DNA from: Nocardia fluminea
Lineage (GTDB): Bacteria; Actinomycetota; Actinomycetes; Mycobacteriales; Mycobacteriaceae
DNA: 64,000 bases
Direction of reading: 5' to 3'
Assembly (NCBI RefSeq): GCF_002846365.1
Contig: NZ_PJMW01000002.1
Location: 1,302,001 to 1,366,000, forward strand
Shown: in pieces, positions 16,787 to 25,615 of the stretch
Layout: each line of letters opens with the position of its first letter
Position numbering within the stretch: the first letter of the stretch is position 1
The notes under the pieces: generated by a model
Databases searched by the model: none
What the model saw: the letters and a program-made list of their open reading frames with translations, nothing else
Told to the model about the DNA's origin: nothing
Program-made: the position numbers and the translations under genes

Positions 16787-19177
16787 ATGAATCCGGCAGA
16801 CCGGACCGGCGTCAGAGAGCGCGATACGGGCGAGAGCTACGGGCGATCGTTGCTGAATCGTGTCCTGACCGAGGCGGCTGCCGGCGGCGACCCGTTGACC
16901 CACGTAGCCGAGCTGCCCGCCCGCCACGCCCGCACCACCGCGTGGCCGGAGTGGGTGCCATCGGGCCTGGTCACAGCCCTGGACGCGCAGGAGATCACGC
17001 TGCCGTGGGAACACCAGACCCGCACGGCCGAACTCGCGGCGTCCGGCAACCACGTCGTGGTGAGCACGGGAACCGCGTCCGGGAAATCGCTCGGCTACCA
17101 GTTGCCGGTGCTCACCGCGCTGCACGACGAACCGCGGGCCACCGCGCTCTACCTCTCCCCCACCAAGGCACTCGGCGCCGATCAGCTGCGTGCCGTCGGC
17201 AGCCTGATCCACGACAATCCGCTGCGCGAGGCGCATCCGGCGAGCTATGACGGCGACACTCCCGCCGAGGTCAGGCAGTGGGTTCGGGCCAACGCACGCT
17301 GGATCTTCACCAATCCCGACATGCTGCACGTCGGGATTCTCCGTTCCCATCAGCGCTGGGCACGGGTGCTGCGCAACCTGCGCTATGTCGTGGTCGACGA
17401 ATGCCACGCATATAGAGGAGTGTTCGGTTCGCATGTAGCGCTGGTGTTGCGCAGGCTGCGTCGGCTCGCCCGGTGCTACGGCGCCGACCCGGTGTTCATC
17501 CTGTGCTCGGCCACCAGCGCCGACCCGGCCGCGTCGGCGAGCAGGCTGATCGGGGCACCGGTCGTCGCCGTCACCGAGGACGGGTCGCCGCGCGGAGCCC
17601 GGACCGTCGCCCTGTGGGAACCACCGCTGAGCGCCACGCAGACCGGCGAGAACGGAGCGCCGGTGCGACGCACCGCGACCAGTGAGGCAGCCAAGATCAT
17701 GGCGGCGCTGGTGGCCGAGGGTGCCCGGACGCTGACCTTCGTTCGGTCGCGGCGCGGCGCCGAACTGATCGCGCTCGACGCGCGCCGGGTCCTCGCGGAA
17801 ACCGCTCCCGAGCTGCAGGAACGGGTTGCCGCGTATCGCGCGGGTTATCTGGCCGAGGACCGGCGGGAGCTCGAACAGTCGCTGTCGCAGGGGACACTGC
17901 TCGGCGCGGCCAGTACCAACGCGCTCGAACTCGGCGTCGACATCGCGGGCCTCGACGCCGTGGTCATCGCCGGTTTCCCCGGGACCGTCGCCTCGTTCTG
18001 GCAACAGGCCGGGCGTGCGGGCAGGAGAACGCAGGGTTCGCTGGTGGTGCTCGTAGCTACCGACGATCCTCTCGACACCTACCTGGTACATCACCCGGAA
18101 GCGCTGCTCGACCGGCCGATCGAGGCCACCATCACCGACCCGTACAACCCTTATATCCTCGGCCCCCAACTGCTGTGCGCCGCGATGGAGCTGCCCCTCA
18201 CCGATGAGGAGGTGAGCGAACTCAGGGCCGACGAAGTCCTCGCCGACCTGGCTGAGCAGGGCCTGATCCGGCGCAGGCCGGGCACGCGTGGCGCGGGTGC
18301 GCGCTGGCACATCACCGCGCACACCCACCCGCACGACGACGTGGATGTACGCGGAGGGCTCGGCTCGCCGGTCGCGATCGTCGATGCCGAGACCGGACGG
18401 CTGCTCGGCACCGCCGACGCGGGCCGCGCCCCCGCCACGCTGCACACGGGAGCTGTTCATCTGCACCAGGGCGAGACCTACCTCGTCGACGAACTGGACC
18501 TCGAGGGTGGTGTCGCCTTCGTCAACGAGGTGGATCCCGGCTTCACCACCAGTTCCCGGCAGATCACCTCGATCACGGTGGAGTGGGTGATCGAGGAGCG
18601 CGTGCTCGGCGCGGTCACGGCGGCATCCGCGCAGGTGGCGGTGACCAACCAGGTCGTCGGCTACCTGCGAACCCTGGTGAGCGGTGAGGTCCTGGACCAG
18701 GTGGAGCTCGATCTGCCCGCGCACACTCTGCACACCAAGGCTGTTCTGTATACCGTCACGCCCCAGCTGCTCGCCGCCGCGGACATCACCGGCGAACAGC
18801 TTCCCGGCGCGCTGCACGCGGCCGAGCACGCGGCCATCGGCATGTTGCCGCTGGTCGCGGGCTGCGACCGGTGGGACATCGGCGGTGTCTCGATCGCCGA
18901 ACATCCGGATACCGGTGCGCCGACGGTGTTCGTCTACGACGGCCAGCCCGGGGGTGCCGGCTTCGCCGAGCGTGGATTCGCCCAGCTCACGGACTGGTTA
19001 TCTGCCACTTTGAGCGTGATCCACAGCTGCGCGTGCCAGGACGGCTGCCCCTCGTGCGTGCAGTCGCCCAAGTGCGGAAACGGCAACAACCCGCTGGACA
19101 AGGATGCTGCCGCGCGACTGCTGGGAGCCGTTCTCGGCGAACTGCGGGCGCACGGCGACCGACCTGCGAGTTCATGA
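16787..19177 (+). CDS. DEAD/DEAH-box helicase with DUF1998-type zinc C-terminus (MrfA-like)
   Basis: A 796-residue SF2 helicase. Motif I is STGTASGKS at about 89-97, motif II is DECH at about 204-207 (VVVDECHAYRG), and motif VI is QQAGRAGR at about 404. The C-terminal domain carries Cys clusters, CACQDGCPSCVQSPKCGNGN, at about 747-766, as in the YprA/MrfA family, whose Bacillus member repairs mitomycin damage, and Rv3649. A GAGAGGAGG ribosome-binding site supports ATG 16787. Role in DNA repair is inferred from family. Confidence 0.88.
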   Translation: MNPADRTGVRERDTGESYGRSLLNRVLTEAAAGGDPLTHVAELPARHARTTAWPEWVPSGLVTALDAQEITLPWEHQTRTAELAASGNHVVVSTGTASGKSLGYQLPVLTALHDEPRATALYLSPTKALGADQLRAVGSLIHDNPLREAHPASYDGDTPAEVRQWVRANARWIFTNPDMLHVGILRSHQRWARVLRNLRYVVVDECHAYRGVFGSHVALVLRRLRRLARCYGADPVFILCSATSADPAASASRLIGAPVVAVTEDGSPRGARTVALWEPPLSATQTGENGAPVRRTATSEAAKIMAALVAEGARTLTFVRSRRGAELIALDARRVLAETAPELQERVAAYRAGYLAEDRRELEQSLSQGTLLGAASTNALELGVDIAGLDAVVIAGFPGTVASFWQQAGRAGRRTQGSLVVLVATDDPLDTYLVHHPEALLDRPIEATITDPYNPYILGPQLLCAAMELPLTDEEVSELRADEVLADLAEQGLIRRRPGTRGAGARWHITAHTHPHDDVDVRGGLGSPVAIVDAETGRLLGTADAGRAPATLHTGAVHLHQGETYLVDELDLEGGVAFVNEVDPGFTTSSRQITSITVEWVIEERVLGAVTAASAQVAVTNQVVGYLRTLVSGEVLDQVELDLPAHTLHTKAVLYTVTPQLLAAADITGEQLPGALHAAEHAAIGMLPLVAGCDRWDIGGVSIAEHPDTGAPTVFVYDGQPGGAGFAERGFAQLTDWLSATLSVIHSCACQDGCPSCVQSPKCGNGNNPLDKDAAARLLGAVLGELRAHGDRPASS

Positions 19178-19478
19178 TGGGCAGGCTCCGACGGCGTGAC
19201 CGGCGATACACCGCACCTCCACCAATCCTGGTCAGCCGTCCGAATTACTGCTGACCAGCGAAGTTATGTCCGCCCGCGCGCGGGGTCCGAATAAAAAGGA
19301 CCACTCTTCTATTAACTGGCGCATAGCCAACCGAGCCCATCGGGGCGACTACATCGTTTTTTTCATTTTTTTCTCACCGAGATCAAAGAATGCGCATGAA
19401 ATAGCGCAAAGGCACTTCCGGTTAATTCCGAATTGGTTCGGTGCGGAACAACCACCGGCCAGTGATAACACTTCCGGG
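19178..19478. other. A/T-rich convergent intergenic region
   Basis: About 300 bp between the helicase and the last tad gene, clearly richer in A/T than the rest of the window, with T-tracts around 19,358-19,372. No gene or clean hairpin is seen. It probably contains the transcription ends of both convergent units. Confidence 0.5.
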
Positions 19479-20096
19479 TCACTCTTTCTCTTCCACCGGA
19501 CCTGCCCGCGCCGACGCGCGCACAGTGCGCACGCCGAACACTCCCACTGACACATTCGCCTCGACATCGACAACAACATCCCACTGCGCGACCGAGCATC
19601 GCCGCACTCGAACCCCCATCCGCCGGGCGATCTCCCCGGCCTCTTCACATCCCACCTCCGCACCCTGCGCCAAGAGACCCGCCGCGGCCAGCGCGCCGAG
19701 ATCAGCGGCCCCCTGCGCTCGATGCCGAGCCACCACTACCCCGCAGACCTGGGCCACCAGCAGGGTCAGGCAGATCAGCCCCGCCAACGCCACACACACG
19801 AACGCCGTCGCCCCACCCCCATCCGCCGCCAACCCGCACCACGACGGCCGACGCGCCTTCGACCCGAGAGCTGCTAGAGCCACTCCCTTCGCCGACCGAT
19901 CGCGCCCCGCCGTCACGGGTTCACACCCTTCGGCAGGTGCACGCCTGCCCGCAGGTTCACGCCCTTCCACAGGTGCACGCCTGCCCGCAGGTTCACGCCC
20001 TTCCACAGGTGCACGCCTGCCCGCAGGTTCACGCCCTTCCACCGGTACACGCCCGTCCGCAGGTGCACGCCCTACCACGGGTGCACGCCCTACCAC
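19479..20096 (-). CDS. TadE-like secreted/pilus protein (Rv3654c family) with repeat-bearing N-terminus
   Basis: The core has a GGGATAFVCVALAGLICLTLLV membrane segment and VVVARHRAQGAADLGALAAAG, the hallmark of Rv3654c-like TadE proteins, with two Cys later on. If translation begins near 20096, the first 60 residues are about ten hexapeptide repeats of the form GRxPxx, coded by the 18-bp minisatellite. Starting at a GTG near 19916 would give a protein of more usual length, so the true start is uncertain. Likely a minor pilus component. It lies downstream of the transposon insertion in the same operon and may be polar-affected. Confidence 0.65.
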   Translation of the reverse strand: MVGRAPVVGRAPADGRVPVEGREPAGRRAPVEGREPAGRRAPVEGREPAGRRAPAEGCEPVTAGRDRSAKGVALAALGSKARRPSWCGLAADGGGATAFVCVALAGLICLTLLVAQVCGVVVARHRAQGAADLGALAAAGLLAQGAEVGCEEAGEIARRMGVRVRRCSVAQWDVVVDVEANVSVGVFGVRTVRASARAGPVEEKE

Positions 20097-20117
20097 GGGT
20101 GCACGCCCTTCACGGGT
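19918..20117. repeat. 18/36-bp tandem repeat (minisatellite)
   Basis: About ten copies of an 18-bp unit, alternately GGTGCACGCCTGCCCGCA and GGTTCACGCCCTTCCACA on the plus strand, giving a 36-bp higher-order unit repeated almost perfectly three times and then decaying. The length is a multiple of three per unit, so copy-number changes would not shift the overlapping reading frame. Confidence 0.9.
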
Positions 20118-20424
20118 GCACTCCCGGCTCGGTGACGGCTACCGCTTCGGCGCGGAGGCGCAGGCCGGGAAGCAGTGGGGTGTTCGCGGCGACGGTGGCG
20201 ACCACCCGGTCGCCTTCGGTGCGGAGTTCGACGGTCGCGCCCGGTGGCGCGACCGATCTTCCGGCGGCGAGCGCGCGCGAGGCGTCGCCGCGGGCGGCGA
20301 GCCGGGCAGCCTCGCGGGCCGCGTCGGTGCAGCGGACCTGCGTGGATCCTGCGAATAGCGCGCCGACGCACAGCGCGACCGCGCACACCAGGGCCGCGAG
20401 GGCGATGGCGGCCTCGACCGTCAC
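20110..20424 (-). CDS. TadE-family minor pilin
   Basis: A 104-residue protein with the TadE signature at its start (TVEAAIALAALVCAVALCVGALFAG) followed by RCTDAAREAARLAARGD, typical of the pseudopilin-like TadE/Rv3655c proteins. It should be inserted in the membrane and join the tad pilus. The GTG at 20424 lies behind a GGAGG that is somewhat far. It is 41 bp downstream of the truncated pilin remnant, so it once shared the operon with the intact pilin gene. Confidence 0.8.
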   Translation of the reverse strand: MTVEAAIALAALVCAVALCVGALFAGSTQVRCTDAAREAARLAARGDASRALAAGRSVAPPGATVELRTEGDRVVATVAANTPLLPGLRLRAEAVAVTEPGVHP

Positions 20425-20465
20425 CGCACCCGCGTCACCTCCGAGAGTGCTTGTGTCGCGGCGGT

Positions 20466-20574
20466 TTACACACTCGTGTTGAGCGCCTTGTCGATGATGC
20501 CGGTCAGCGCGTTGATGATGCTGTCTCCGGTGACGACTCCATAGAGCACCGCCCCGAAGGCCGCGGCGGCGATT
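20466..20574 (-). pseudogene. C-terminal fragment of the DUF4244 pilin, cut off by the transposon
   Basis: On the minus strand this codes IAAAAFGAVLYGVVTGDS, INALTGIIDKALNTSV and a stop, the C-terminal half of a DUF4244 Flp-like pilin. No start codon is in frame before the transposon end. It joins perfectly onto the N-terminal fragment that ends AEYAIGT at about 25,948, which shows that one gene was split by the 5.4-kb element. Confidence 0.92.
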
Positions 20575-20599
20575 GTTATCTTGGGTGCTTCCAATGATC
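20575..20599. repeat. Left imperfect terminal inverted repeat
   Basis: The sequence from 20575 (GTTATCTTGGGTGCTT) matches, with a few differences, the inward-read right end. It marks the boundary between the pilin 3' remnant and the transposon. Confidence 0.7.
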
Positions 20600-20661
20600 T
20601 TCGGTGTGTGAGTTAGGTAACGTGCCGCCTTACACGCCTCACATCTATCTGGGGGTTCGAA

Positions 20662-21841
20662 GTGGCATCAGGTCTGTCTGGTCAGTCGGCTACGTTCCGG
20701 GCCGAGCGGGCGATTTCGCCGGTTGACGGGGTCGTCCGGTGGGTAGTCGTCGACTGTCTTTTATGACCTTCATGTAGAGGCGTCCGCGTATCTGGCGGCG
20801 CTGCGGGCGGCGGACTGCTCGCCCAATACCGAGAGGGCATACGCCGCCCGGATCGCTTTGTACTTGTCGTACTGCGCAGCAACCGGTTTGGACTGGTCCG
20901 CTCCGACTGTCTGGCAGCTGGGCGCGTTCCTGCGCTGGCTGGTAGAGCAGCCACTGCCGCAGCGTGGGCGGCTTCCCCGTGCTGAGCCGGCGTTCCGATC
21001 GAAACGCACTGCCAATGCCATCGTGACCACGACCTGCGAGTTTCTGCGGTTCGGATGTCTGCATCGTTGGGTGGATCCCGAGGTCGTTGCTCCGCTGACG
21101 CAGGCGAAGTTCTTGGCGTTCCTCCCGGAAGGATTCGACCCTGGCGAGGATGGCCGGTTTCGGACCGCCCAGGTCAAGTTGGTGAAGTTCCGTGTCGCGA
21201 TCTCGGGTTACGAGTGGTTGTCGGCCGAGCAGGTCACGGTGCTGATCGAGCTCGCCGCGAGAGCGAGAGACCGGTTCCTGGTTTCCCTATTGGCGACGAC
21301 GGGGATGCGGATCGGCGAGGCGTTGGGACTTCGCCGGGAGGATATGCACCTGCTGTCCAACTCCCGTGATCTCGGCTGCTCGATCGAGGGCCCGCACGTT
21401 CACATCCATCGACGCCGGAACGCCAATGGCGCTTGGGCGAAAGCTCGTAAGCCCAGGTCGGTCCCGGTGACCACGTCTGTTGTCGATCACTATGTGGACT
21501 ATCTCGTCGAACGCGGTCGTGTCCCAGAAGCGCTGGACTGCGATCTGGTCTTCGTCAACCTCTTTCACGCCCCGCTGGGGGAAGGCATGAAATACGGATC
21601 TGCCAAAGAGATGTTCGACCGGTTGGCCAGGCGCGCTGGATTCACGGCTCGCCCGCACATGCTGCGGCACGCCGCGGCCACGCGATGGCTGCGCAACGGC
21701 ACCGATCGCAGTGTCGTTCAGGCGCTCCTCGGGCATGTCTCGTCGAAATCCATGGATCTTTATACCCACGTCGACGATCAGGAGAAGCGTGCTGCTGTCA
21801 ACGCGGTCGGCGCGGCCCGGTCGCAGGAAGGCACGAAATGA
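20662..21841 (+). CDS. Tyrosine recombinase TnpA-like, with an apparent +1 frameshift
   Basis: The catalytic part is clear: Arg in TTGMRIGEALGL, HxxR in RPHMLRHAAATRWLR, GHVSSKS and Tyr in LYTHV, ending at 21841. The core-binding domain (YLAALRAADCSPNTERAYAAR) lies upstream of the first in-frame TTG at 20858 and has no proper start codon. A GTG at 20662 in another frame encodes 34 residues (SGLSGQSATFRAERAISPV, VVRWVVVDCLL) and stops at TGA 20764. Skipping one base in the run CTTTTATGAC (20758-20767) would fuse both parts into a normal-length enzyme. This is either a disabling mutation or recoding. It overlaps tnpB by 4 bp. Confidence 0.75.
20755..20767 (+). other. Frameshift site in tnpA
   Basis: In the upstream frame the codons are TGT CTT TTA TGA. 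A +1 shift at CTT or TTA moves to TAT GAC CTT in the downstream frame. CTT followed by the very rare Leu codon TTA and a stop is the sort of context in which +1 slippage occurs. A one-base insertion in the T run is the simpler explanation. Confidence 0.6.
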
Positions 21842-24375
21842 GCACGTCCACGGCGACAGCGCTGACCTTGGTGGAGGCGCCGGACTCGGAGCTCGATCTG
21901 GGGAAATGGTCGTCCTGGCTGCAGGAGAGACTGGTTCCGGATTGGCGCCGCACAGAATGGGATCCCGATCTGCTGTTGTTCACCGGGGATCTGTCCGGCC
22001 CTTCGACCGGAATCTGGAAGTGCTCGATCGAGGCGTGTTCGAAACCGACCGGATCCAGCGTCGGGTTCTGCGACACCTGCACGCGCGGATGGCGCTCCAG
22101 TGATCTCAGTCGCGAGGACTTCCTCGCCACCTACATTCCGAAACCGAACCGGCGCATAGGGTTACGGCCATCGGCCTGCTGCATCACCCAAGCGGAGGCC
22201 CGCTGCCCCCGGCAGTCCATGTCTCTGGGCCTCTGCCGGATCCACTACGCGACATGGAAGAGAGACCATAAACGCGGAGCCCAGCTTGAAGATTGGAAAC
22301 AGCAGGCCCAACCGCTGGCCCCGATCGCGCTCTGCGCTGTTCTGGCCTGCCCGCTGGATTCCATCGGCTACACCGGACTCTGCCTCGGTCACAGCAAGCT
22401 TTGGACCAGCGCGGTCCGATCCGGGGACTTCGACGATGACGCCGAGGGAAAGCGGACCTGGCTGACCACGCGCGCTCTTCCTCACCTCGCCCTGCACCAG
22501 TTCTCCCTCAATGCCACCAATCCGCTGGTGAGGCAGGAGATTCTCTACGCGGTCCAGGCACGAGAACGGCGCGGCCGGAAAGTCAATCCCACTGTTGTCC
22601 GCCGGTTCCTGGCGCTGGTCGGAGACGCCGCGAGCCTGGCCGAGAACGACGCTCTCTGGCAGAGGCTCTTCACGCACCATCGGACGACCAACTTCGACGC
22701 GTTCGTGCGCGAAACGCATTGGGCGATCGGCGTTGCCCTGGACCGGTTCCGCGGCATCGACCCCAAGAACAAGACCACCTGGGATCTTGCCGCGATCGGC
22801 GTTCCGTCCAAGATCACGGCCTCGGGCCTCCGAACGCATGCAGGCTCCGTCGATTTCGGTGTGATTCGCCAGCCCTGGTTGCGGGATCTGGTGATGGAGT
22901 GGGCGCGCGCAGAGAACCCGGCCAGCGAGAAGCTACGGTTTCGCTGGCGGGCCGCGCTGACGGCCTCCCAGGCGCTACAGCTTCGCCCCGGCGGCGGCAT
23001 GACTCCCTCGGAACTGAGCTTCGCGGACATGAACGCGGTCGCCGAGGCGTTCCGGTCCATGCGCCGCGACACCGGCGAGCTCATGAGTGCGTCTTACCGG
23101 GCCCACTGGCTCACCGAGTTCTACGAGATTCTCGACTTCGGTCGCGCCGCAGGACTCTTGGCCGATATGTCGGCGAGCTTCGCCCGCCACAGTTCTCACC
23201 GCATCGCACGCGAAGACGGCAACGAGGACAATATCGGCAAAGCCATCCCGGAGCCGGTCATCGCCCAGCTGGACGCTCACCTGGATCTACTGGCCATCGA
23301 CACCCCCTACTGCGCTTGGGGACAGGCCGACGTCCAGGCCATGTTCCAAACCGCTTACCTCGTCCACCGCGACACCGGCCGGCGCCCCTTGGAGACCTGC
23401 GGCCTGCTACTCGACTGCCTCGAGTTCGACTCCGGTGAATACAGCCTGCTTTGGGACAACCGCAAGGGCCGGCGGCTCCGCCGCCGGTTGCCCATCCTCA
23501 CCACCACCGCCGAAACCATCCTCGAATGGCGTGAGCGCCGGACCCGGTTGACGATTCCGCCGCGAAGCGCTGACCACTTGTTCCCTGCTAGCAGCGCGAA
23601 CGCCGGTCCGCGCCACCTCCTGACGGGAAGGTTCGGCCAAGTCCTGCGGGCCTGGGTCGAGGCGATCCCCGAACTGCACAGCACGGAACCGGGCCCGGAT
23701 GGGCGACCATTGCCCTTCGACCGGGCTCTGATCTTTCCCTACGCGTTTCGGCACTCCTATGCCCAACGACACGCTGACGCCGGTATCCGCGTCGAGGTCC
23801 TCAAGGAACTGATGGACCACAAGCTGGTCACCACCACCATGGGCTACTTCAAGGTTTCGTTGAAACGCAAACGCGAAGCCATCCAGACCATGCGATTCCA
23901 CGTCGTCGACCGCACCGGCCGATCAGCCCCGATCAGCTCAGAAGTCGCCTACCAGGCCAAGTCAGTGGCCGTCCCCTTCGGCAACTGCAGCGAACCGAGC
24001 AACGTCCAGGCCGGCGGGAAGGCCTGCCCGATCAGGTTCCAATGCGCTGGCTGCGGGTTCTATCGTCCTGACCCGTCCTACCTGCCAGCCGTCGAAGATC
24101 ACGTCCGCTCCCTCAAAGCCGACCGGGAAACCGCGCGAGCCATCGACGCCGACGATTTCGTCGTCCGCAACCTCACCGACCAGATCACCGCCTTCCACGG
24201 CGTGATCAAAGCCATCCGCGAGCGCATGGACCAGCTACCAGCCGACGAACGCCGGAGCGTCGATGAGGCTGCTGCAGTGCTACGGAAGGTCCGCGCTGCC
24301 GACGGCGTCCCCTCACCCACCGATCGACGACTCCTCCTGCCGCTTACCGTCGCCACAGGAGAACAACCCCGATGA
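21838..24375 (+). CDS. Large tyrosine recombinase TnpB-like with zinc-binding modules
   Basis: An 845-residue protein. Its N-terminus has three similar Cys/His modules (CSIEACSKP..GFCDTC at about 62-80, CCITQAEARCP..GLCRIHY at about 110-135, CAVLACPLD..GLCLGHS at about 167-185). The catalytic domain has Arg in DTGRRPLETCGLLL (about 513), FRHSYAQRHAD (about 638), DHKLVTTTMGYF with the Tyr (about 669), then a Cys cluster CPIRFQCAGCGFYRP near 728-742. Tn554 needs TnpA and TnpB together for transposition. The start ATG overlaps the tnpA stop and its stop overlaps tnpC. The zinc modules probably contact DNA at the ends. Confidence 0.85.
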   Translation: MSTSTATALTLVEAPDSELDLGKWSSWLQERLVPDWRRTEWDPDLLLFTGDLSGPSTGIWKCSIEACSKPTGSSVGFCDTCTRGWRSSDLSREDFLATYIPKPNRRIGLRPSACCITQAEARCPRQSMSLGLCRIHYATWKRDHKRGAQLEDWKQQAQPLAPIALCAVLACPLDSIGYTGLCLGHSKLWTSAVRSGDFDDDAEGKRTWLTTRALPHLALHQFSLNATNPLVRQEILYAVQARERRGRKVNPTVVRRFLALVGDAASLAENDALWQRLFTHHRTTNFDAFVRETHWAIGVALDRFRGIDPKNKTTWDLAAIGVPSKITASGLRTHAGSVDFGVIRQPWLRDLVMEWARAENPASEKLRFRWRAALTASQALQLRPGGGMTPSELSFADMNAVAEAFRSMRRDTGELMSASYRAHWLTEFYEILDFGRAAGLLADMSASFARHSSHRIAREDGNEDNIGKAIPEPVIAQLDAHLDLLAIDTPYCAWGQADVQAMFQTAYLVHRDTGRRPLETCGLLLDCLEFDSGEYSLLWDNRKGRRLRRRLPILTTTAETILEWRERRTRLTIPPRSADHLFPASSANAGPRHLLTGRFGQVLRAWVEAIPELHSTEPGPDGRPLPFDRALIFPYAFRHSYAQRHADAGIRVEVLKELMDHKLVTTTMGYFKVSLKRKREAIQTMRFHVVDRTGRSAPISSEVAYQAKSVAVPFGNCSEPSNVQAGGKACPIRFQCAGCGFYRPDPSYLPAVEDHVRSLKADRETARAIDADDFVVRNLTDQITAFHGVIKAIRERMDQLPADERRSVDEAAAVLRKVRAADGVPSPTDRRLLLPLTVATGEQPR

Positions 24376-24944
24376 CCGCAGCTCGAACCCCGGCCCAGGT
24401 CCTTCAAGAAGCTCGCGAGCGAGGCAGCCGCGACAAACGCAGCAGGGTCTTGGCAGTCGTCGACGACATGATCACTCGAAACCACCAGATAACCTTCGCC
24501 GGCGTCGCTCGCGCCGCTGCCGTCTCGAACTGGCTGGTCTATGCCCCCGGCATTCGGGAACACATCGACCAGGCACGCGCCCGGCAGCAAGCCCGACCCC
24601 GACACGACCGAGAATCCGGAGCCACCGCCAGCCCGGAAGGGCTACGCACCGATCTCGCCCTGGCCCGCGCCGAGATCGTTCGCCTTCGCGCCGAGCGCGA
24701 CCAGCTGAAAGCGACCGTTCAGCGTCAGCTCGGCCAGCAACTCGACCAGCTCCACACCACCGACCTCATCACACGGATTGACGAACTCACCGAGCAGAAC
24801 AAGACGCTTGCCACCGCGCTGGAGACCACCAAACGGACGAACACCACCCTTCAAGAACAACTCACCGAAACCCAGGACGACTTGGCCGCCGCCCGCACGA
24901 GCCTGCGACGAATGATCAAGGGCGAGAACAGAACCAGTCCTTGA
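24372..24944 (+). CDS. TnpC-like accessory protein (DUF6262)
   Basis: A 190-residue protein with an N-terminal helix-turn-helix (FAGVARAAAVSNWLVYAPGIREHI) and a long coiled coil from about residue 85 to the end (LRAERDQLKATVQRQL, LTEQNKTLATALETT, LQEQLTETQDDLAAAR). Proteins of this type follow paired recombinases and are labelled DUF6262. TnpC of Tn554 affects frequency and orientation of insertion; the same role is inferred. Its end overlaps the convergent DUF6338 gene by 29 bp. Confidence 0.8.
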   Translation: MTAARTPAQVLQEARERGSRDKRSRVLAVVDDMITRNHQITFAGVARAAAVSNWLVYAPGIREHIDQARARQQARPRHDRESGATASPEGLRTDLALARAEIVRLRAERDQLKATVQRQLGQQLDQLHTTDLITRIDELTEQNKTLATALETTKRTNTTLQEQLTETQDDLAAARTSLRRMIKGENRTSP

Positions 24945-25605
24945 TCCGAGACATGCACCCATCAGCGGTTTCCGCCTCGCCGTCCTCGACCGATCGGTCC
25001 GTGACCCACACCGACACCACCTGATCTCCTGCCGCGATGAATCGGTCCGCCGACATCTCAACGCGGCCCCGACCAGGTCCGGTCTCCCAGAGGCCGCCCT
25101 GCAACGCGATGTCGGGTTTTTCCTCGTCGGGGTCATAGCTATGCAGCCAGCCCTCGATCTTCCGCCCGTCGGCCATCTCGATCACCAACCATGGCGACGA
25201 GCCCTTCGGAGACGCGTTGAAGGCACTGACCCACGTGGTTTCCTCGGGCTTGAACCCGGTCGGCGAGCGTCGTGCTCTGCACCAATAGAGCAGATAGGCG
25301 ATCAGGATCGCCAGCACGAAGAGGACCGCGATCGACACCACTACACGTCTCAAATGCGGCAGAACATACGCTCGACCATCCTGCACGAGCGCCACCCAAT
25401 CAACGAGCCAACTGCTCGGCAGAAGCACCACGATCAGGAGCGCAAAACCAGTGGTCGCCAACCCGACCGCCAGCATCTGCATGACCTCGTGAAGACCACT
25501 GACCTTACGAGCCGGGCGAGTTCGCTCAACCAGACGCAGATAGAACCAGCCCGGGACGAGGCTGAACAGGACGAATACGACCGTGAGACTCGTCGGGAAT
25601 GCCAT
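24916..25605 (-). CDS. DUF6338 membrane protein, transposon cargo
   Basis: A 229-residue protein with three hydrophobic segments (starting LTVVFVLFSLVPGWFYLRLVE near residue 8, then about 45-75 and 88-110) and a cytosolic domain containing WVSAFNASPKGSSPWLVIEM and GRKIEGWLHSYDPDEEKPDIAL. The pattern matches the DUF6338 family of uncharacterised membrane proteins, which occur on mobile elements; function is unknown. It is transcribed against tnpC, is 10 bp from the small upstream gene, and is the main payload of the element. Confidence 0.75.
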   Translation of the reverse strand: MAFPTSLTVVFVLFSLVPGWFYLRLVERTRPARKVSGLHEVMQMLAVGLATTGFALLIVVLLPSSWLVDWVALVQDGRAYVLPHLRRVVVSIAVLFVLAILIAYLLYWCRARRSPTGFKPEETTWVSAFNASPKGSSPWLVIEMADGRKIEGWLHSYDPDEEKPDIALQGGLWETGPGRGRVEMSADRFIAAGDQVVSVWVTDRSVEDGEAETADGCMSRIKDWFCSRP

Positions 25606-25615
25606 CGCTGCCCTG

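Noticed and set aside
20690..21177. Minus-strand frames over the start of tnpA
   Set aside because: They are shadows of the recombinase; their translated sequences contain no domain, and the plus strand has catalytic motifs.
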